Counted from the first letter of the stretch, positions 9,330 through 21,530 are shown. The stretch: DNA of 64,000 bases from Diphasiastrum complanatum (GCA_029204225.1 CM055111.1:13539477-13603476), one strand, 5' to 3'. Program-made: numbers and translations. The notes: generated by a model from the letters alone, not told the origin.

Positions 9330-10600
9330 AGATATAGGCCTACAATACAACTCTTCCTAACCAAGTCATTGGAAATGTTTAACCCAAGATTTAATCATGG
9401 GATAGGATTTCAACTTTGTCGGGATAGTTGGCTCAATAATCAGTTCTATACTTCTAAGACTAATATCAATGAATCATTGTGAGCTTCTATCATCTCATCT
9501 TCACATGGGTGAAGAGCCTTTCTTCTCTGAATATGCAAATATTCGCAATGTAGAGAAGCAAAAAGTCATTGGTTTGTTAAGTCTTTATGATGGCTATGTG
9601 GATCATGTGATGGAGATAATCCTGTTATACATGCTTATTCACGATCTTGAAATGTGAATGTATAAGGATTTGCCACCTATTTGCACAGAATATAGGATCT
9701 AGAGAAGTTTACAAGAACAATGTCAAAATTTGTTGTACTTATTTGTTTCTAAGGACAATGTCCCAAATGGACCCGCAACTGATTACAATCTGATTAACTA
9801 TACTGGCCTTTGTTATGCAACATCCGTAGTAGTGTCTACATTGCGGATGTTAACCTATCCTAGGGATCTTCATAACACGAGAGTTGGACTTCAGCTTTCT
9901 TTTTTTCCAAAAACTACCTGCGGCATTCAGATCTATAACTGCTGCTAATTCTAGTATACCCCAAATCAATCAACCACATGCCATTTTGATGCCCAACATA
10001 GTCAATAATACCTACAAAAGGTGTACACGTCAATCCCATAGAGCTTCAGATATCATGATACCAGATGTGCGCTTTAAAGCTAAAAGCATTTTGTGTATTT
10101 GATGTATAAGCAATAGTACACATGACAACAGCCGCCACAATCTACCCAAGACGACGCAACATCTCTATTTTCTTTTGTACATACATCTACACTAATGAAA
10201 ATTATATATAGATGATGACCATTGTAGTATACAATATGAGAAAATGATCAAAGATAGACACTGTAGATGCTTTCACACATCTATTCTTGTTTTCAGACTG
10301 ATTGTCAGAAATAAGCTCATAGCTTTTATCGAGTAGAGTTAGCTTCTTGAGCATGCGATTTCGTTCGCAATTGTCTTGTGCTCATAGCATCTATCTGACT
10401 TGTATTTTCATACATTTATTTGAATCAACTATTGTCTTGTTATTGCGTTTAAATCTTTGTCAGCGTTGCATGCTTTTGCTATTTCGTTTTATGTCTGACT
10501 CTCTTGTTGTTTTGTCTGACTGTTTTCTGTTCTCGCTTCTGCAAAGTGCAAACACATTTTCTTTGTGTTTGCCTACATGACCTATTGTGATCCGCGTAGT
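9330..10600 (+). repeat. R1 tail, R2 copy 2 and LTR-D copy 2
   Basis: 9,330-9,660 matches the end of R1, 9,660-10,115 matches R2 and 10,260-10,600 matches LTR-D, all on the same strand and in the same order as 2,090-3,430. The block is thus a second copy of one composite segment. Compared with copy 1 it lacks about 60 bp after R2 (around 10,118). Confidence 0.6.
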
Positions 10601-11010
10601 GTACGCACTGAGAAGATTTCCACCACCATCTCCCATAAAATTTATTCTCTCACTAGGTTAAAAAAGAAATCCACCAATGGACCCCATCTTCCTAAAGACT
10701 TGTATTATTGATGTACTTTTCACCCCTCTTTAAGTTATGTTCCAAAATTTGTCTCACTAGCTACTCACTTGATGTTCACAAAGACACAAGTGGCAAGATC
10801 CTCTTGATCTTTGTTCAAAAGAACACTTAAGAAGGATTCTACAAAACAATGCTCAAAAAATTGGAATTGATTTGAACCTAGAAACTCACAAAGGTTTCAC
10901 TTGTTTTGATTATCTCAAATTTTGCTTCTATCCCTCTCAATGGACTTCTAGCCACAATTCTTACACTCCCTCACAAAGATGAAATGAAGATAAGATGAGA
11001 TTCTATCCAA
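10600..11010. repeat. Spacer repeat, copy 2
   Basis: This has the same non-coding sequence and neighbours as 3,430-3,780. Nothing else was seen in it. Confidence 0.45.
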
Positions 11011-11451
11011 GCTTATCAAATCAAGTCAATTTTCAAAATTTTTGGACAAAAACATGGCTAAAACTTACTCCTTCCTCTTGATGGTTGTTCAAGAGCTATA
11101 AATCACTTTTAGAGGGCTTTATCCCAGTCTAAATTGATTAGATTTGAGGACACTAAGTCCAATCCAATCAATGGCATACAAACATTGATGCGTTTCCTAG
11201 ATCTAGCACCAAAAACCTCACCAAGATCAATCGCTATGAAATTCTTTGGATCTGATAAAAAATGAAGATTATTTTGAGGTACAAAGTTGTCCACACGTGG
11301 GAATAGTACAGAATCTGACCTAACCAAGTTTGGTCTCCAAATATTCACCCCTTCTATCAACTTCAAGTTGGCCCTCCAATTCTAACTTTTAGCACCAAAA
11401 ACTTGCTAAAATTGGATTGTATAAATGATCAATGATTAACTCTTGTACCTT
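11010..11451 (-). mobile_element. LTR-C leader (inverted), with 85-codon ORF
   Basis: This is the leader after the minus-strand primer site. Minus-strand 11,109-11,366 is open for 85 codons (motifs DPKNFIAIDLGEVFGARSRK and LDLVSSNLINLDWDKAL). The 59,169-59,432 copy conserves the frame almost fully. No known domain was recognised. It might be a leader ORF or the N-terminus of an unusual gag. Confidence 0.5.
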
Positions 11452-11463
11452 GCTCTGATACCA
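11452..11463 (-). other. Primer binding site (inverted LTR-C)
   Basis: GCTCTGATACCA is the exact reverse complement of the initiator-Met primer site. It is followed (in plus coordinates) by the LTR terminus TG at 11,464. Confidence 0.85.
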
Positions 11464-12160
11464 TGGTAAAGTACAATATTTTTAACCTTACTTGACCCTA
11501 TTAATGACTCCCAAGAGGGATTGATTGATTGATTATAGCTTGAATGCAAAACTAGATGACAAAACTTGATCTAGATTAGCAATTCTACACACATCAATCA
11601 AGAGCAATAAAAAATTATTGGTATACATGAAAATCCAACCCCCACGTGTGTGGTACAATCTCCAGCATGACCTAAAATCATAAATTATCATAAAAACAAG
11701 TTATCTTATCATTTGGATCACAAAAAATACACGTATCGTAATGAAGAAGTCAAGATTACCAAACCGCTCTAAAAAATTATAAGGCATTACTATGGAATGG
11801 TGAATAGTATGTAAGAAAGCTCTTCCCCACCTCAAGTTATGTGAAAATCCAATATGTAATAAGAAAGTTGATTGAGCATTTTTGCCCTAATCTTTTATCT
11901 AACCTAACCCTAGAGTTTTGCCAAGTTGGTGGCTAGGTAGATCAACCACCTCCATGATATTTTGGAATCCTACTAATTATGATTGACGAATCATAAAATT
12001 ATAAATTTTTATGATTGACAAATTATAAATAGACACTTAATTGTCATTAGAAGAGTATAAGGAAATGTGATGATTCTTATATATGGTGAGTAATTTGTGA
12101 TCTATTGAATGAGTCAAAAATTTTGGTCAGTTAAGGTACGTATCTCACACATACATTCTC
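11464..12160 (-). mobile_element. LTR-C (inverted), copy 2
   Basis: The 3' end at 11,464 is certain from the primer site; the 5' end near 12,160 is approximate. A TATA-like box (CTTATATA in plus orientation) lies at 12,076-12,083. It is the inverted counterpart of the LTRs ending at 46,538 and 59,084. Confidence 0.65.
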
Positions 12161-12217
12161 ATTAAGTAAATTGTTTTTACTTGTAGAGAGTTTGCTTAAT
12201 TCAGTGATGAAACTCTA

Positions 12218-12219
<2 letters not shown>

Positions 12220-12258
<39 letters not shown>
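12220..12258. repeat. (CA)19 microsatellite
   Basis: This is a perfect CA tract. The same locus in sister copies is a TG tract of about 35 bp (45,705-45,740) and about 24 bp (58,690-58,713), so it is a length-variable microsatellite carried in the duplicated unit. Confidence 0.95.
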
Positions 12259-12260
<2 letters not shown>

Positions 12261-12690
12261 AATTGATGAAGAGCAAGAGATGTTGTAGTGTGAAAAACAT
12301 AGGGGAGACTGCTCAAATACAGAGTTGCATCTACATTATTGTAACTCCTTGTACTTTTGCACGTTCACTAAGACTTGTCCAAGAGCCCTTCTATTCACTG
12401 ATTGTTAATACCAATCTACTCTGAACATGTGTTGTATTCTCTTGAATCACATAAGTCTATTATCTCTTTCTTTCAAATTTACGTGGTAACATCCTGATCA
12501 AAACTATTGCATTCTCAGATGTCTACTAAATTAGTAGCATGGTTTTCATAGATACTCTTTGATCAAATCAATCAATTTTCAAACTTTTTAAGTGCAAGAT
12601 CTCTAAAATGTTATTGTACAATCACTATTAAAAAATCATTTTTCTTGTTTGCCTTGGCTGCTCAACTTTTGTTATTAGAATCTCGATCCA
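12259..12690. repeat. Non-coding segment between LTR-C and Copia-A
   Basis: Shared, inverted, with 45,240-45,704 and 58,260-58,689. No gene or motif was seen. Confidence 0.4.
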
Positions 12691-14206
12691 TCTACTGTAG
12701 TTTGACTCAAGGCCTAATTCGAATGTTGTTTAACTTCATCTTCAAGACATCATGCTGGATTGTTTTGCTGTCTGATACTATGTTTGAAGCGCATCCCATC
12801 CATCTCTTGCCATTACATCATCATTAATATGGGCATTGGAGCCTATCCTTCTCTAGTAGGTTTATTAAGGATAGCTCCTATTGTGCCCTCTTATCAAATG
12901 AACTCATATCAACAAGAGTTGTTGGTCATTACTCCACTTCTATCACAATGTCCCAAAACTCTTTCTCCATCAGATTGCTATTCATTTTATATTTTCAAAT
13001 GCTATAGTTGGATACCCATTCAATTTACTAGCTTCACCAAGTACAGATTCATCCACTCCTACCGTTTTTCCAAAAATAGCCCTCAATGCCACTTCTAATG
13101 GCTCATCGAATGCCTTTGATAGTGATTGCAAGGTTTGCAAACCAACTTCAAGGCCAAAAAGTCTTCTAGGCCCACTTGCTAGTTATTTTGTCCTAACAAG
13201 CCAAAAACAGCTCGGAATTGTCGAAACGCTCCAATGTGGCATCATTGACTATCTTGCTCTTAAAATGGTCTGGTTAAACCTTCGATCTGCTTTCTCCTTG
13301 CAATCTGGCACACTATGTTTAGGAGAAATTGTACTTATAGAATACATTCCTTTTTTGTCCTTAAACTAGAAAAAATTAGCTTTCGAATGAGCACAAATGT
13401 TCTAGACATTGTTCATTTATATATATGTGCTCCAATACAACTCTGTCATTGCTTGATGCAAAGTATTTTATTGCCTTCATTGACGAATATTCCAGAAGAA
13501 CAGTTGTTTATTTCACTAAGAAAAAATCGGAGGCTTTCAAAATATTTTGACAATTCAAAGAGCGTGTAGAATATCAAACTAGTAAATGAATTAAAGCACT
13601 GAGGGCCAACAACGGGGGAGAATACATCTCTACCGAATTCAAGGAGTATTGCCTTAACAACGACATTGAGCAACAATACATTACCTCCTATTTGCCTCAT
13701 TCGAATGGTCTGCTCAGAGAAAGAACAGAACCTTAGTCGAATCGGCAATGTGTATGCTTTTCCATGCGACACTTCCGAAGTCCTTTTGGGCTGAAGCAGT
13801 TTCCACTACAGCCTATATTCAGAACATATGTCCTACTAAAGGTCTCTCAGACAAAACACCATATGAAGTTTGGACAGGCTCCAAACCATCATTATGAAAC
13901 TTACAAGTTTTTGAATGTATCGCGTATGCGCAAATTCCACATGATCTCAGGAAGAAACTCGACTTCCAAAGTATCAACTCTATTTTCATCAGCTACACTA
14001 CTTCAAATAAAGTTTATAAGTTGTATGATCATGTCAAGTCGAAGATATTTACTAGCCGCGATGTCATCTTCATCGGAGATCAGTTTATCGACCTCAAAGG
14101 TAAGGGCAAAGCTCATATAGCCAAACTATCAGACTATTCCGAATTATCGAACTTTCCAGTTCTCAAATCAACTATTCCTATCCAAGGTCCTAGCTCATCT
14201 ACTCCA
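12691..14206 (+). pseudogene. Copia-A gag/pre-integrase/integrase (copy 2)
   Basis: A stop-free frame at 12,902-13,369 leads into a probable pre-integrase (GIIDYLALKMVWLNL, then QSGTLC, which resembles the LGH...C block of Copia). The integrase follows from 13,315, with the same order of motifs and the same TGA, TGA and frameshift/TAG lesions as copy 1. The C-terminal domain is readable at 13,770-14,200 across frames (FISYTTSNKVY; IGDQFIDL). It ends at CTCCA (14,202-14,206) before LTR-N. Confidence 0.8.
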
Positions 14207-14891
14207 TGTTGGATTATTCTTCATCCAACTGTTTATCTAGCTCCACGGAATTTCTCGTGTCTTTATACAGTCTGCAGAATCACAAGTGTTTTTACATAGT
14301 CTGCAGAAATACTCGGAGTTTGGCAACAGCGTCGCATTTTCTCTCTCTACAAACTCGATAGTGTCGCTTGTCAGGAATCTCATGTAAGAATGTAGTGTCG
14401 ACTTTTCACAATCAGAAAGTATTGTTGTTAGCTCTCTATCAAGCTTTCAAGCTTGAATTCTCTTGAGCATTCTAGCTCAGTCTTTTAGAGATTTTAGAGT
14501 TGCTATTGCGCTACTGCTTATCAGTAGAGTTGCTTATTTCAGACTTATTCTCAATTACTTAGAGACAACTTTAGAGTGCGTGATTTCTATCCACTATTGT
14601 CTTGCACTCATTAGCATCTGTTCTTGCTTTTCTGAATCAATAATATTTTCTTATTGCATTCAGTTTGTGTCAGAATGCATGCATCTCTGCATTGCTTTTG
14701 TAATTGATATAAATTGTCTGAGAATTCAATACTTTATATTTGGCCACGTAATCACTTAGTATCTAGCAAAAGTTAGTTGCTAAAGATTGGACATGATTTC
14801 CATCACTACTACTTTATTCAATTTTTGATAGGTGTACTCATGCATTGGAAGTAGGAAGTTTTCGCATTCTACTACTCAGCTATTTCTGACA
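14207..14891 (+). mobile_element. LTR-N copy 2, internally deleted
   Basis: It starts TGTTGG after CTCCA and ends GACA before TTCCA (one mismatch in the target duplication). About 350 bp, including the U3 tandem repeats and the TATA box, are missing around 14,400. At 685 bp it is shorter than the 1.03 kb full copies. Confidence 0.87.
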
Positions 14892-15265
14892 TTCCAGATG
14901 AACAACTTATTCTGAATCCCTAGAAGATGATGTTGCAGTTCAACGACTACAACATGATGAGATTATCAACTTCACTCAATCCCTAGAAGATCGACAAGAG
15001 TCAGCAGGCCACCTATAAGGTATATCGACGAGTCTGCAACTTTCCTTATCCAAGAGTCGACTACTGTCGAAGAGGCACTCAGTCAGCCCGATTTTGATCT
15101 TTGGATAGAAGCTAGGGATAAATAGTACTCATCTCTCATCAAAAACCAGACTTGGAGTATTGGCGAATTACCTGCTAGCAAAAATGTAGTTGATTGCAAA
15201 TGGTTATTCAAAATCAAGTACAAGTCAGATGGAAGTATCTATCGAAGAAAGGCTCGACTTGTCAC
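14892..15265 (+). pseudogene. Copia-A reverse transcriptase fragment (copy 2)
   Basis: RT blocks continue from the nested LTR ([47 protein letters not shown]) and stop at about 15,265, where the sequence passes into H2. One in-frame TAG lies near 15,125. The identical RT/H2 junction occurs inverted at about 42,350, so the two loci are duplicates of one segment. Confidence 0.8.
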
Positions 15266-15279
15266 ATTTTTGCCTTATG

Positions 15280-15690
15280 CCTTCCCTTAGCATAAGGGCC
15301 CAACGAATGGGCACTTTCTCATCGTAAAAACTTTCTATTTTTGTTGTAAAATTTTTTAACACACCTTCCGAGCAAAAGGTGCAGGTAAGAAAAGCTAATC
15401 TTGTTTACATACACCTTACAATGCTCGAAAGTTCCATGCCAAAAATATTGCAAAGGAAAAAAACAATTGCATGCATTCCTTGAGCAAGTTGCAAATTTTT
15501 CTTCACAAAATGAAATCCTTTTATGAATAATAGTCCTCAAATAATCCAAATGGTTTAAGAAAATACAAACTAGTTTCCTAGCACAAACCCATGCAAGCCT
15601 CCTTTGCAAGGTGGTGGTCTAGGGCTTGACCGTTAATTGGGCCTGTAGGGCTAGTCTCCGTTGTGGCTCACATATTTTAGTGCATGGCGC
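15280..15690 (+). mobile_element. Hairpin element H2 with flank, copy 1
   Basis: The core 15,300-15,560 contains inverted arms (CCTTCCGAGCAAAAGGTGCA near 15,365 and its partner near 15,412-15,435). The core recurs at 17,540-17,830 and, with the same extra flank, inverted at 41,930-42,345. It is non-coding and MITE-like; the ends are not resolved. Confidence 0.45.
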
Positions 15691-16330
<640 letters not shown>

Positions 16331-16659
16331 TCTTAATAGAAATGGTTAAGCAATGCATTTATAACTAAATTATTCATATCATACATTGATCATTAAAGAT
16401 ATAAAAACTCTAATAACATGAACATGTAATATGCAATATCGAATGATGGCAGATAGAGTGATACAAACTATGTAAGCATTTAACATAGACATTTGGAAAT
16501 TGCTCTTCCTAACTTTCAAAAGAAAAGTACATGGACTCTTTACAATTGCCTGATTGAAAGACAATTACTGCTACTTTATTAGCATCAACCTCAAGGTCGA
16601 GATCAAAATAAACTTATTTTTAATACAAGATAAGAGATTTTTGTACTAGAATCCAAAAG

Positions 16660-16771
16660 TGTCTTGTGTGTGTGTCCACACGCACGCACGTGTGTGTGCA
16701 CCAGTGAGGTCTTCGAATAGGCTCTTACATGGAGCCACATGTTGAGAGGCTCCTAAATCGAGATACCATTG

Positions 16772-16807
<36 letters not shown>
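16660..16807. repeat. TG-rich region with (TG)n tract
   Basis: A short TG/CACG cluster lies at 16,665-16,700, and a nearly pure TG tract runs from about 16,773 to 16,807. The flanks 16,327-16,660 and 16,808-17,034 show nothing recognisable. Confidence 0.85.
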
Positions 16808-16809
<2 letters not shown>

Positions 16810-17034
16810 CCCATAAGTCTAGGAATATTCTTTTTGAAATTCAAATCCTTTATCAAACTCACAATCAATTACTATCGATACTTCTCTACATGCATATAGT
16901 TGTCAATCACCATGCACTGCTCCACATGTTCAAATTGGAGTGCCTGAGCCCTCACAAGGTTATTGCACATTTTTAGCCTAGATCAAAATGTGAAGGCATA
17001 ACTAATAATCTGGTACACCAGAGTGATGAGATTT

Positions 17035-17265
17035 TTTAAAACCTTTTTTGCCGTAAATTTATTCTTTCATGCACATTTTGGGCAAAAGATGGAAGTTTAG
17101 AAAGGTAAATTTTATTACATGTACCTTCCAATACCCAACAGGTGCCAAAAAAAAAAACAAGCACACAAATTTCGCTTGAGAAAGCACATCTGTTTTCATC
17201 TTTAAAATGTTAAAAGTGATTTTACATCACAGAAAAAAATTATATGCTTTTGAGGAATAAACAAA
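17035..17265 (+). mobile_element. Hairpin element H1, copy 2
   Basis: A close copy of 9,030-9,300, including the TTTTGGGCAAAAGATG arm and its partner ACCTTCCAATACCCAA, with small indels. Confidence 0.45.
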
Positions 17266-17383
17266 ATTTACAACTTCATTATGGAAATTGGATGAGTTTT
17301 AAGACTACAGGCTTAAATAAATAAGTTGTCATAATTTGAAAGAAACTAGCCAAAAAAGGAAGTAGCTTTAGCACTGGGCAGTG

Positions 17384-17454
17384 GGCACAACCAGTGCTCA
17401 ACAAGTGTTCAGTAAAACTGGCACAACCAGTGCTCACAAGTGTTCAGTAAAATT
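17384..17454. repeat. 35-36 bp tandem duplication
   Basis: Two units (17,384-17,419 and 17,420-17,454) begin GGCACAACCAGTGCTCA and differ by one indel and one base. A partial third start (GGCAAA) follows. Confidence 0.85.
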
Positions 17455-17539
17455 GGCAAAGTATAGGAACAAAATCACCATTAGTTTTGGGTAGGTCTCC
17501 CTCAGAGGAAGTCCACTCAAGGTTAGAAGGTCTTCCCTT

Positions 17540-17830
17540 AGCAGAGAAGGGCCCAACGAAGGGGCACTTTCTCAGTGTAAAAACTATTTAATGAACTATT
17601 TATTTTTGTAAATTTTTTTTAACACACTCCTTCCGAGCAAAAGGTGCAGGTAAGAAAAGTAATTTTTTTTTTACATGCACCTTACAATGCTCGAAAGGTC
17701 CATGTACAAAAAATTGCAAAGGAAAAAAACAATTGCACACATTCCTTGTGAGGAAGTTGCAAATTTTCTTCACAAAATGAAATCCTTCTATGAATAATAG
17801 TCCTCAAATAATCCAAATAGTTTAACAAAA
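17540..17830 (+). mobile_element. Hairpin element H2, copy 2
   Basis: This is the H2 core with well matched arms at about 17,632-17,650 and 17,675-17,698. It joins R2 sequence at about 17,827. Confidence 0.45.
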
Positions 17831-18313
17831 TGCCCAACATAGTCAATAATACCTACAAAAGGTGTACACGTCAATCCCATAGAGCTTCAGATATCATGAT
17901 ACCATATGTGCATTTTAAAGCTAAAAGCGTTTTGTGTATTTGATGTATAATCAATAGTACACTATCAACAGCAACACGTCGGACTCCGAATAGTTGAAGG
18001 CTCCTCAAGTCCACTTCCTATATTGTGCAACCACTTGGACAATGACAACAACTGCCACGATCTACCCAAGACAACGCAACATCTCTATTCTCTTTTGTAC
18101 ATACATCTACACTGATGAAAATTATATATAGATGATGACCATTGTAATTTACAATATGAGAAAATGATCAAAGATAGACACTATAGATGCTTTCACGCAT
18201 CTATTCTTCTTTTCAGACTGATTGACAGAAATAAGCTCATAGCTTTTGTAGAGTAGAGTTAGCTTCTTCAGCATGCAATTTCGTTCGCAATTGTCTTGTG
18301 CTCATAGCATCTA
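17827..18313 (+). repeat. R2 end plus LTR-D fragment, copy 3
   Basis: R2 (17,827-17,963) is followed by LTR-D (18,180-18,313). LTR-D is cut at 'gcatctatct' and continues as LTR-N, giving a chimeric LTR. Confidence 0.55.
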
Positions 18314-18822
18314 TCTACGCTCTCATCAAGCAGATTGTTCACAATCAAAAAGTATTGTTTTTAGTTCTCTATCAAGCTTTCAAGCTTGAATTCTCTTGAG
18401 CATTCTAGCTCAGTCTTTTAGAGATTTTAGAGTTGCTATTGCGCTACTGCTTATCAGCAGAGTTGCTTATTTCAAACTTATTCTCAGCTACTTAGAGACA
18501 ACTTTAGAGTGTGTGATTTCTATCCTCTATTGTCTTGCACTCATTAGCATCTGTTCTTGTTTTTCTGAATCAATATTATTTTCTTATTGTATTCAGTTTG
18601 TGTCAGAATGCATGCATCTCTCTATTGCTTTTGTAACTAATATAAATTGTCTAAGAATTCAATACTTTATGTTTGGCTACGTAATTACTTAGTATCTAGC
18701 AAAAGCTAGTTGCTAAAGATTGGACATGATTTCCATCACTACTGCTTTGTTCAATTTTTGATAGGTGTACTCATGCTGGAAGTAGGAAGTTTTCACATTC
18801 TATTACTCACCTATTTTCAACA
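18314..18822 (+). mobile_element. LTR-N, 3' half only (chimeric)
   Basis: Starts inside LTR-N (ACGCTCTCATCAAGC) and ends CAACA followed by CTCCA at 18,823-18,827, so the right boundary of the nested insertion is intact while the left half is replaced by LTR-D sequence. Confidence 0.8.
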
Positions 18823-19418
18823 CTCCAGGTGAACAACGTATTCCGAATCCCAAGAAGATGATGTTGCAGTTCAACAACTACAGCATGATGAAAATTATCA
18901 ACTTCGCTCAATTCCTAGAAGATCGACAAGAGTCAACAGGCCACCTATAAGGTATATCGACGAGTCTGTAGCTTACCTTATCCAAGAGTCGACTACTGTC
19001 GAGGAGGCACTCAGTCAGCCCGATTTTGATCTTTAGATAGAAGCTAGGGATAAAGAGTACTCACCTCTCATCAAAAACCAGACTTGGAGTATTGGCGAAT
19101 TACCTGCTAGCAAAATGTAGTCGATTGCAAATGGTTATTCAAAATCAAGTACAAGGCAGATGGGAGTATCTATCGAAGAAAGGCTCGACTTGTCACCAGA
19201 GGATTTTCTCAGGTCCACAACATCAACTACACTGAGACTTTTAGTCACTAGTTAGTCATTTGCTACTGCAACAGATTTGGAAATACATCAAATGGATGTA
19301 CAGACAACATATCTTAATGGAGTTATCGAAGAAGACATCTACATGGTGCAACCCGAAGGTTACAATATCGAAGGTAAACACAATCATGTATGTAAACTCC
19401 ATAAAGCACTTTATGGCG
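18823..19418 (+). pseudogene. Copia-A reverse transcriptase fragment (copy 3)
   Basis: RT blocks [58 protein letters not shown] and YMVQPEGYNIEGKHNH are readable, with several stops and the shared deletion/TAG near 19,240. The match ends at LHKALYG, about 19,418. Confidence 0.82.
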
Positions 19419-19849
19419 CACTTTTGAAAATTATTGTTTATAAACTTTATCTATGTAAGGAGCAGATTTGCTCTCTTGGCTATGAAGACTATCATTGATT
19501 GATCAAGACAGGTGAGCCTAGACAAGCCATTAGAAGAATGTTGTATCTTTCTAAAGGCTAGTTTGCACTATAATTGAGCTTTCAAAATTGATCAATTTAG
19601 GGACTAGTAAGGATAAGAATACCCATTCAGGGAATTCAAAAATTTCCTAGGTTGAATTCCTAAATAGGGAATGCAAACTAGGAAATTTCAAGTTGGAATT
19701 CCCTATATAGGGATTGTTTACATTTCAAATTCTTGAAAATCCAAAACATTATACAAAATATTACATGAATATGTTGTTGAGACACTCTATTCACTAAGGG
19801 CATGACAATGAATATATAGCAAGTAAATGTTCAATTCAGAAAATTTAAG
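19419..19849. other. Non-coding; possible small hAT/PIF-like MITE
   Basis: Several copies of GGAATTC and TAGGGA and short inverted stretches lie between about 19,550 and 19,740, reminiscent of small plant DNA transposons. No terminal repeats or target duplication could be placed. No gene was seen. Confidence 0.25.
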
Positions 19850-20439
19850 ACCATATTTAAACTAGAAGCTTTGAAGAAACAACAAGTTTTCCTACATTTC
19901 ACGCCTTAAATGCGATCTAGTATAATATGAAATAAATTCATGACATAATTGTAGATGCTTAATCAATGGGAGGTTGCTAAGGAATAAAAAAACGTACACT
20001 TCTTCATATTCATAACAAACAACTAGAGCTAAAAATATATAAATAACAGGTCCATATCTCATGCCTTTGAAAGCAAGAGTGTTAACCTTCCAATCTGCAA
20101 CTCGAACCATAGGATACTACATGACTTACGTTGTTCTAATTAAATTATCTTCAAAAGCAAAAGTGCTAAGCTTTCAAGAAGCCAGGCTCAAAAGGCGATG
20201 CAACATTGGGTAAGCTGCAGTAATCTCAATGTAAAATCATAGAGCATAAAATTAGACAATGAGATCGAGCGATTTTATTTATCATTGAAGCAGAGCACGG
20301 AACCAAATGAATAATTTTTCAACAGAAATTATATATCTGTCTTACTTCAGACGTCGTCCTTAACTTATACATCGTGTGCACGAATGCTATATATATTAAG
20401 TCTCAGGGCATAGCTTTACTAAGATCACAATGTTGCTAA

Positions 20440-21116
20440 TTATGTTTTGCTGATCAGAGATCTGAGACGCTGCACATCCGCAGCGTTCAGCTGCAATGCC
20501 TTCTCTAACACGGCGTCATCGATAGGTGGGTTGGAGGCAAAGAGCGCCTTTGCAACTTGCGAGGTGCCTGGATTCTGGCTGTTGAGGCAGAGAAAGCCAC
20601 AGCTGCGCCGTAGCCGACATTGAGCTGGAAATGCACGAGGCCTCTGGGGAAGATGAACAGCTCCCCGGCTTTAATCGTTTGCGCGAAGAGTTTATTGTCC
20701 GGCGTGCTGGTGACGAAACCTACAAGGAGCGTGCCCTTTGCGAGGAAGAGAATCTCAGGGGCACGGGGGTGCACATGGGGAGGGTTGAGGCCGTGGGGTG
20801 CGAAGTCGATTCGAGCTGCGGAGACCCCCTGAGTGTTGAGACCTCTGAAGGTGAGGACGTTGGCCGGTGTGACTGCTACGCCGAGTGCATTGGAAGTATT
20901 TCCGGCTTTCTTCAGAGAATCAGATGCGAAGTCTGATGCTTGCACTTGAGCAGGATCTTTGCATGGAAATCCATTCACGTGGAGCTTTTAGGTGGTGTCC
21001 TTCACACAGAAGTCCTGTATTGGATCCTCGTCAGCAGCTAAGCTTCGCTGTGGGTGCAAGGCGGCCGTCGCTACGAAAACCAGAATCGCTAACCTCATCC
21101 AAAGAAATCCTGCCAT
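20440..21116 (-). pseudogene. Germin-like protein pseudogene (copy 1)
   Basis: Germin-like proteins are secreted, hexameric cupin proteins of the plant cell wall that bind Mn; some have oxalate oxidase or superoxide dismutase activity. From the ATG at 21,114-21,116 the frame gives a signal peptide (hydrophobic ILVFVATAA, then SLAADEDPIQDFCV, a typical mature start), then NGFPCKD. Cupin box 1 is complete (GLNPPHVHPRAPEILF: two His and Glu), as is box 2 (PRGLVHFQLN: His). About 225 codons, normal for the family, with no intron seen. It is broken twice: a TAA replaces the CAA present in copy 2, just before KLHVNGF, and a 1 bp deletion after AVAFSA shifts the C-terminal 50 or so codons. The original stop would be at 20,440. 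Confidence 0.9.
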
Positions 21117-21530
21117 GATATTCAATGCTTCTGCAGCAACCTCCTGATAATACTTTGATGAATGTATTTCTCAAGCCACAAATTCAATACTCTCTTAAAG
21201 AACAGAGAAAAGTCGTTGTAATTGAAGGTTAGATTGTGTTCGATCCAGGAGAGGTAAACAAGCGTGAACTATGAACGAATGCTTTGATTTCGTGATCTCT
21301 TCCCGCCTGCCCCTCGCCATTTATGCACCAAAGCCCGCCTGCTTGATATGGATAATCCACGATGATCACCAAGTCCCCACCCTTCTTCACGCTCACGAAA
21401 ATCTATCAGAGCGCGTCCCCCTGAGAAATGGCACACTTTTTGAGCTTGACTTGGCAAGCTCTACAAGTCAGCCATTAGTATCTCCCCCTTAGCAACTCCT
21501 TCAATACTTTCCACGGCACCAACTGTCAGA
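21117..21530. other. 5' flank of germin-like pseudogene
   Basis: This is AT/GC-mixed sequence upstream of the minus-strand gene. A weak TATA-like ATAAAT occurs in reverse orientation near 21,318, too far from the ATG to be sure. DupG copy 2 lacks the whole stretch. Confidence 0.3.

Noticed and set aside
20620-21118. Plus-strand ORFs across the germin region
   Set aside because: They are antisense shadows of the GC-rich germin-like coding sequence on the minus strand.
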